Positions 60,626 through 64,000 of a stretch of DNA of 64,000 bases are shown here, in pieces. The translations under genes were made by a program, and so were the position numbers. Location: the NCBI RefSeq assembly GCF_029813785.1, contig NZ_JARVKY010000018.1, forward strand, positions 124,001 through 188,000, read 5' to 3'. Position 1 is the stretch's first letter. Every line of letters begins with the position of its first letter. The notes beneath the pieces were generated by a model. That model made no database searches. It saw only the letters and a list, made by a program, of their open reading frames with translations, and was not told where the DNA came from. The DNA comes from Streptomyces sp. DH41 (GTDB lineage: Bacteria; Actinomycetota; Actinomycetes; Streptomycetales; Streptomycetaceae).

Positions 60626-63595
60626 TCAGGACCTGAGCAGTGTCACGTCCGCGTCGGGAAAGAGGGGCGTCAGCCGTTCGAGGTCGACGTGTGCGTCGGG
60701 AGCCGCCTGGAGCAGGACTTTCTGCATGCCGGGCAGGGGGGTCGGCCGTGAGAGGAAGGGCTCGTCGCCCCGAAGGCCGGTGAGTGTCAGGCCGGCCAGC
60801 CGCGGCAACCGAGCGATCTCGGCCCAGTCCGCCGCGTCGAACGACTCGGGAACCGCCACGTCGAGCAGCCTCAGCGTGCTCCAGGCGGACAGCCCGCGAA
60901 GCCCTGTGGTGTCGGTGCTTCCCGAGCCGAGCCACAGCACGTCCAAGGGCGCGGCTTGCGGCAGGGCATCGGTCAACCGAGTTCCGGGAAGCCGGTACGA
61001 GGACAGGCACAGAGTCCGCAGCGACCTCATTTCCCGCAGACCGGTGAGTTCCGGGCAGTGCGCGACCATCAGCTCCTCGATCGTCATGGGCAGCACGCCG
61101 AGGTCGAGTGCCGACGGACAGAGGAACAGGAAGAGGCTCCGCAGGGCCGTGAAGGCGGACAGCTCGTCCAAGTGGACGAGGGTGCTGTTGTCCGTGATCC
61201 TCAGCAGCTCGACGGCGTCGGGTTCCGCCGTGCAACCACGGATGGCGGCCGCGCTGTGCGGCCCGTCGCACTGCAGGGCGCTCCAGAGGCGCATCGCTGA
61301 GGCCGCCGCGAACTGCTCGCTCGTGTGGCAGGTCAGATGGAGCCCCCCGCGGTCGAGGTGATCCAGTACCTCCGCCGCGTACTCCCGCGCGTCGAACCGG
61401 CCCCACGTTCCCACGAGCTGCCGCCTCACATCGAGAGCCGCGTGCTTCCGGAACCGGCGCAGCACCGCGAGCGCACCGCTCGGCTCCTGCCCCGCCAGCA
61501 GCGAGGCCGTCACCGTCACCCCGTGCGCCTCCGCGTCCGTCAGCCCCTCCGGACCCGGCAACAACTCCAGCACCAGCGGTCCCGCCTCCGCCAACGCCTT
61601 CGCCTCCTCCTTCGACCCCGGCGGGATCAGCGCCCCCGCCCGCGCCTCCACCTCCGCCCGCACCGCCGGATCGAGCGCGGTCGCGTGCTCCAGGCACGCC
61701 AGCGCCAGCAGCGTCAACCGCGAGGTGTCCCGCGCCAGCAGCCGTCGCAGCAGCATCGCCCGCTCGCCGGGCCGGGCGTGGGCCACCGCCATGCGGATCA
61801 CGTCCTCCCACTGGGTGTCGTCCGCCCGGCCCGCGATGACGTCGAGGTGCCCCTCCTCGACCGCGTACCGCGCCCCCAGGTAGTCCTGGAAGGTGCGGTG
61901 CACGAAGTCCAGGGTTCCTTCGCCGGGCCGCCGGAGCAGCCCGCTGCGCAGCACCAGCGCCCGCAGGACCGTCGCCGCGTCCCCCTGCCCCGCCGCGGAG
62001 GCGACCGACGGCAGCGCGCGCTCCACGATGCCTTCGGCCGTCTCGACCTCCATCTCCGTGCGCCCGCTCAGCACCAGCGCGTACGCCAGTCGCTGGAGCA
62101 GCTCCAGCTGCGCCTCCTCGCTCAGCTCGACCGCGGCCATGCCCCGCTCCCGGTCCCGGCGGGCGAGCAGCATCGCGAGGGCGGCGTCGTACAACTCCTT
62201 GCGGCCCGTGGGGAGGTAGCCCCGTCGCTCCCGGTGCAGGGCGCAGATGAGGCCGCACATCAGCGGGTTGGTGGCGAGACGGGCCAGGTCGCGCTTGGTG
62301 CGCAGGGCGTCGAGCAGTCTGCCCTCGTACTCGGGCGCCTGGGCGGCCGCGTGCCAGCGCCGCACGAAGGTCGCGACGTCGGCCTGGCGCATCGGGGTGA
62401 GCGCCAGTTCCCGGAAGCCCTCGGCGGTCAGCCAGTCGGGGCGTACGGCGGTGGGGCGGGAGGTGAGCAGCCAGCGGTTGCCGGGGAAGGCGCGGATCAG
62501 GGCGAGCAGCCAGTCGCGGGTGCGGTGCCGGTCGGCGGCGGGGATCTCGTCCAGACCGTCGACGAGGATCAGGCCCCGCCCGGCGCTCAGCACACGCTCC
62601 GCCCAACCCTCCGGTGGGGTGAGCGGGCAGCCCACGGCGGTGAGGAAGGCCGCCGGGGAGGGGAGGGTGCCCGCGCGGATCAGGGTGCGCAGGGGCAGGA
62701 CGTACGGGATGCGGTCCCCGCTCCGCGCGGCGGTCACCGCCAGCCACTGCACGAGGGTCGTCTTGCCGGAGCCGGCGTCACCGCGCAGCAGTACGCGGTC
62801 GTGGGTGAGGAGGGCGTCCTCGGCAGGCAGACGGACGGTGCGTTCCGTCTCCGCGTACTCCCCCGGGAGGGCGGCGCGTTCCCCGTCGTCGGTCGCCTCC
62901 AGGTTCAGGTAGGCGACTTCGAGGGGCCAGCGGTCGGCGGAGTCGCGCAGGTCGATGCCGTAGATGGTGATGCTGTTGTGCTGCTCGGCGACGTAGGGCA
63001 GGTACCGGCGCTCGAACGCGGTGTCGCGGGCGTCGGGGCGCGGGGTGCGGACGATCAGTTCGTCGACCTTGGCGATCAGTTCGGCCTGTCCGCGGGCCTG
63101 CTCCACCAGCGTGCGGGCGACGAAGGTGGAGCGCCGGGTGAAGAACTCCAGGATGTGCAGGCAGGCCCACTCGGTCGCGGAGTCGAGGAAGTGGCAGGCG
63201 TCGGCGGACAGGGCGCCGAAGGCGCTGTCCCCCCGGTACCGCAACTGCTTGGCCAGCTCCCGGTGCCCCATCCGCACCGCCTGCACGTCGTCCATGTCCA
63301 GGTCGCCGAGGGCGAGCAGCCGGGCCGTCAGGGCGTCGGTGACGGCCTCCGTCTCGTCGCGCGGGAAGGGCGGCTCGCCGGGGGAGGCCAGGGACGCCTC
63401 GACCAACCGCCCCGCGAGCCTGCGCACCTCCGCCTCACCGAGGGTGCGCCGCTCGCCCCTGAAGGAGACCAGGCGGGTCAGCCGGACCGGCCTGTCGACC
63501 AGTCCGGCGCCGGGCCCGCCCGTGACGAACAGCTTCTTCACCAGCGGGGCGACCAGGCTGGACGCCAACTTCCCGCCGAGTACCGCCGGTTCCAT
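60626..63595 (-). CDS. NACHT-domain STAND ATPase with LRR-like C-terminus (bacterial NLR-like)
   Basis: 989 residues. Residues 1-215 form a helical N-terminal domain (LASSLVAPLVKKLFVTGGPG, ETEAVTDALTARLLALGDLD, HILEFFTRRSTFVARTLVEQ), matching the position of the NACHT N-terminal helical (NNH) domains of bacterial NACHT proteins. NACHT core: Walker A LLRGDAGSGKTTLVQWLAV at 269-287, Walker B GLILVDGLDEIPAADRH at 341-357, NRWLLTSRPTAVRP near 375, then FVHRTFQDYLGARYAVEE. HEAT-like helices and, from about 795, leucine-rich segments (LDELSAFTALRSLFLFLCPS, LRGLSAWSTLRLLDVAVPES) probably sense a ligand. Relatives defend against phage. It is a single gene with no adjacent effector. Confidence 0.85.
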   Translation of the reverse strand: MEPAVLGGKLASSLVAPLVKKLFVTGGPGAGLVDRPVRLTRLVSFRGERRTLGEAEVRRLAGRLVEASLASPGEPPFPRDETEAVTDALTARLLALGDLDMDDVQAVRMGHRELAKQLRYRGDSAFGALSADACHFLDSATEWACLHILEFFTRRSTFVARTLVEQARGQAELIAKVDELIVRTPRPDARDTAFERRYLPYVAEQHNSITIYGIDLRDSADRWPLEVAYLNLEATDDGERAALPGEYAETERTVRLPAEDALLTHDRVLLRGDAGSGKTTLVQWLAVTAARSGDRIPYVLPLRTLIRAGTLPSPAAFLTAVGCPLTPPEGWAERVLSAGRGLILVDGLDEIPAADRHRTRDWLLALIRAFPGNRWLLTSRPTAVRPDWLTAEGFRELALTPMRQADVATFVRRWHAAAQAPEYEGRLLDALRTKRDLARLATNPLMCGLICALHRERRGYLPTGRKELYDAALAMLLARRDRERGMAAVELSEEAQLELLQRLAYALVLSGRTEMEVETAEGIVERALPSVASAAGQGDAATVLRALVLRSGLLRRPGEGTLDFVHRTFQDYLGARYAVEEGHLDVIAGRADDTQWEDVIRMAVAHARPGERAMLLRRLLARDTSRLTLLALACLEHATALDPAVRAEVEARAGALIPPGSKEEAKALAEAGPLVLELLPGPEGLTDAEAHGVTVTASLLAGQEPSGALAVLRRFRKHAALDVRRQLVGTWGRFDAREYAAEVLDHLDRGGLHLTCHTSEQFAAASAMRLWSALQCDGPHSAAAIRGCTAEPDAVELLRITDNSTLVHLDELSAFTALRSLFLFLCPSALDLGVLPMTIEELMVAHCPELTGLREMRSLRTLCLSSYRLPGTRLTDALPQAAPLDVLWLGSGSTDTTGLRGLSAWSTLRLLDVAVPESFDAADWAEIARLPRLAGLTLTGLRGDEPFLSRPTPLPGMQKVLLQAAPDAHVDLERLTPLFPDADVTLLRS

Positions 63596-63638
63596 GCGCC
63601 ACCCCCGTGGTCGATCGACGAGGGAAGCCTATCGAGGG

Positions 63639-64000
63639 TCAGGACAGCTGACCGTCGTAGTCCGGGAGCTTGAACGCCTTCTCGGCGTGGCCGCCGGACA
63701 CGTCGGTGGCGCTGTTGCCGATGTTCGCGATGATCGTGTAGCCCTTCGACTCGATCTCGGCGCGCTGCTCGGTCTTGTACTCGGCGACGTCGCGGAACAG
63801 GTCGAGGAAGCCGCGGACGTACAGGCCGGAGGACTCGTAGCCGGCGTGGGCGAGGTTCCACTCGGTGGGCGCCTCGATGATGCCCGGGCGGGCGGTCACG
63901 AAGAACAGGGCGACGCCGTGCTCCTGGGCGTACTGGGCGGCCTCCAGGACGGGCCGGTTGGCGGGCTGCGGGTAGCTGAAGCCGAAGTCGGTCTCCAGGG
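63639..64000 (-). CDS. HAD-family acid phosphatase, 5' end outside the window
   Basis: The frame stays open to the window edge on the minus strand, so only the last 120 residues are seen: FGFSYPQPANRPVLEAAQYA, FFVTARPGIIEAPTEWNLAH, KTEQRAEIESKGYTIIANIG, NSATDVSGGHAEKAFKLPDY and the terminal DGQLS. The FFVTARP strand (motif II Thr), the Lys of KTEQR (motif III) and the NSATDVSGG acidic loop fit the class B/plant-type acid phosphatase family, which in Streptomyces is usually secreted. The nucleophile Asp motif is outside the window. Confidence 0.75.
   Translation of the reverse strand, partial: LETDFGFSYPQPANRPVLEAAQYAQEHGVALFFVTARPGIIEAPTEWNLAHAGYESSGLYVRGFLDLFRDVAEYKTEQRAEIESKGYTIIANIGNSATDVSGGHAEKAFKLPDYDGQLS

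Overview
The window is very GC-rich with strong third-position G/C bias, many GTG starts, stop/start overlaps inside operons, and genes diagnostic of Streptomyces: tipA with its thiostrepton promoter, lsr2, a WhiJ-type regulator/DUF397/ATPase trio, an orphan nuoD, and zinc-free ribosomal protein paralogues. Gene order matches, as far as I remember it, the S. coelicolor stretch from clpC to the polA-like gene, read in reverse. Most of it is conserved chromosomal core rather than a mobile island.

Layout. 1-980: tail of a probable secreted hydrolase, a gene-free stretch, and the 3' half of a tRNA-Thr followed by a terminator, which looks like an attachment-site scar. 982-5713: Pol I-like DNA polymerase, an HTH/Clp-N protein divergent from a DUF2786 protein with palindromes between them, and a lipoprotein. 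5782-8436: divergent Zur-type operons for zinc-free S14, L28, L33, L31 and S18 plus a COG0523 protein without a P-loop. 8569-10686: DUF397 protein, anti-sigma-like ATPase and XRE/DUF5753 regulator sharing an upstream motif. 10869-18401: aldehyde dehydrogenase, DinB-like protein, PadR regulator with twin operators before an ABC exporter, acetyltransferase, CPBP protease and tipA. 18433-25380: membrane and envelope genes, pyrophosphatase, DD-carboxypeptidase and a zincin-like protease.

25574-33626: tilS-hpt-ftsH-folE facing folP-NTF2-folB-folK-DUF3180, a housekeeping and folate block. 33763-40684: DUF2156/MprF-like protein, esterase, coiled-coil membrane protein and two PH-domain membrane proteins. 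40716-46856: nuoD2 overlapping tail-to-tail with an NDUFAF7/MidA-type methyltransferase, a NarL-type two-component system, a TmrB-like protein and an ArsR-type regulator. 47132-54141: PLP lyase, then a tight DUF2520-panC-nadB-nadC-coaX operon for CoA and NAD synthesis. 54291-60620: hypothetical genes, BlaI-type regulator, acetyltransferase, lsr2, and clpC behind two ClgR-type boxes. 60626-64000: a large NACHT STAND ATPase (bacterial NLR-like) and the 3' part of a HAD acid phosphatase.

The strongest leads are the motif shared by the WhiJ-type trio, the NuoD2/NDUFAF7-type pair, the NACHT protein, the P-loop-less COG0523 protein in the Zur regulon, and the Clp-N/HTH protein with its palindromic operators. 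No intact RNA gene, CRISPR array or insertion sequence was seen.
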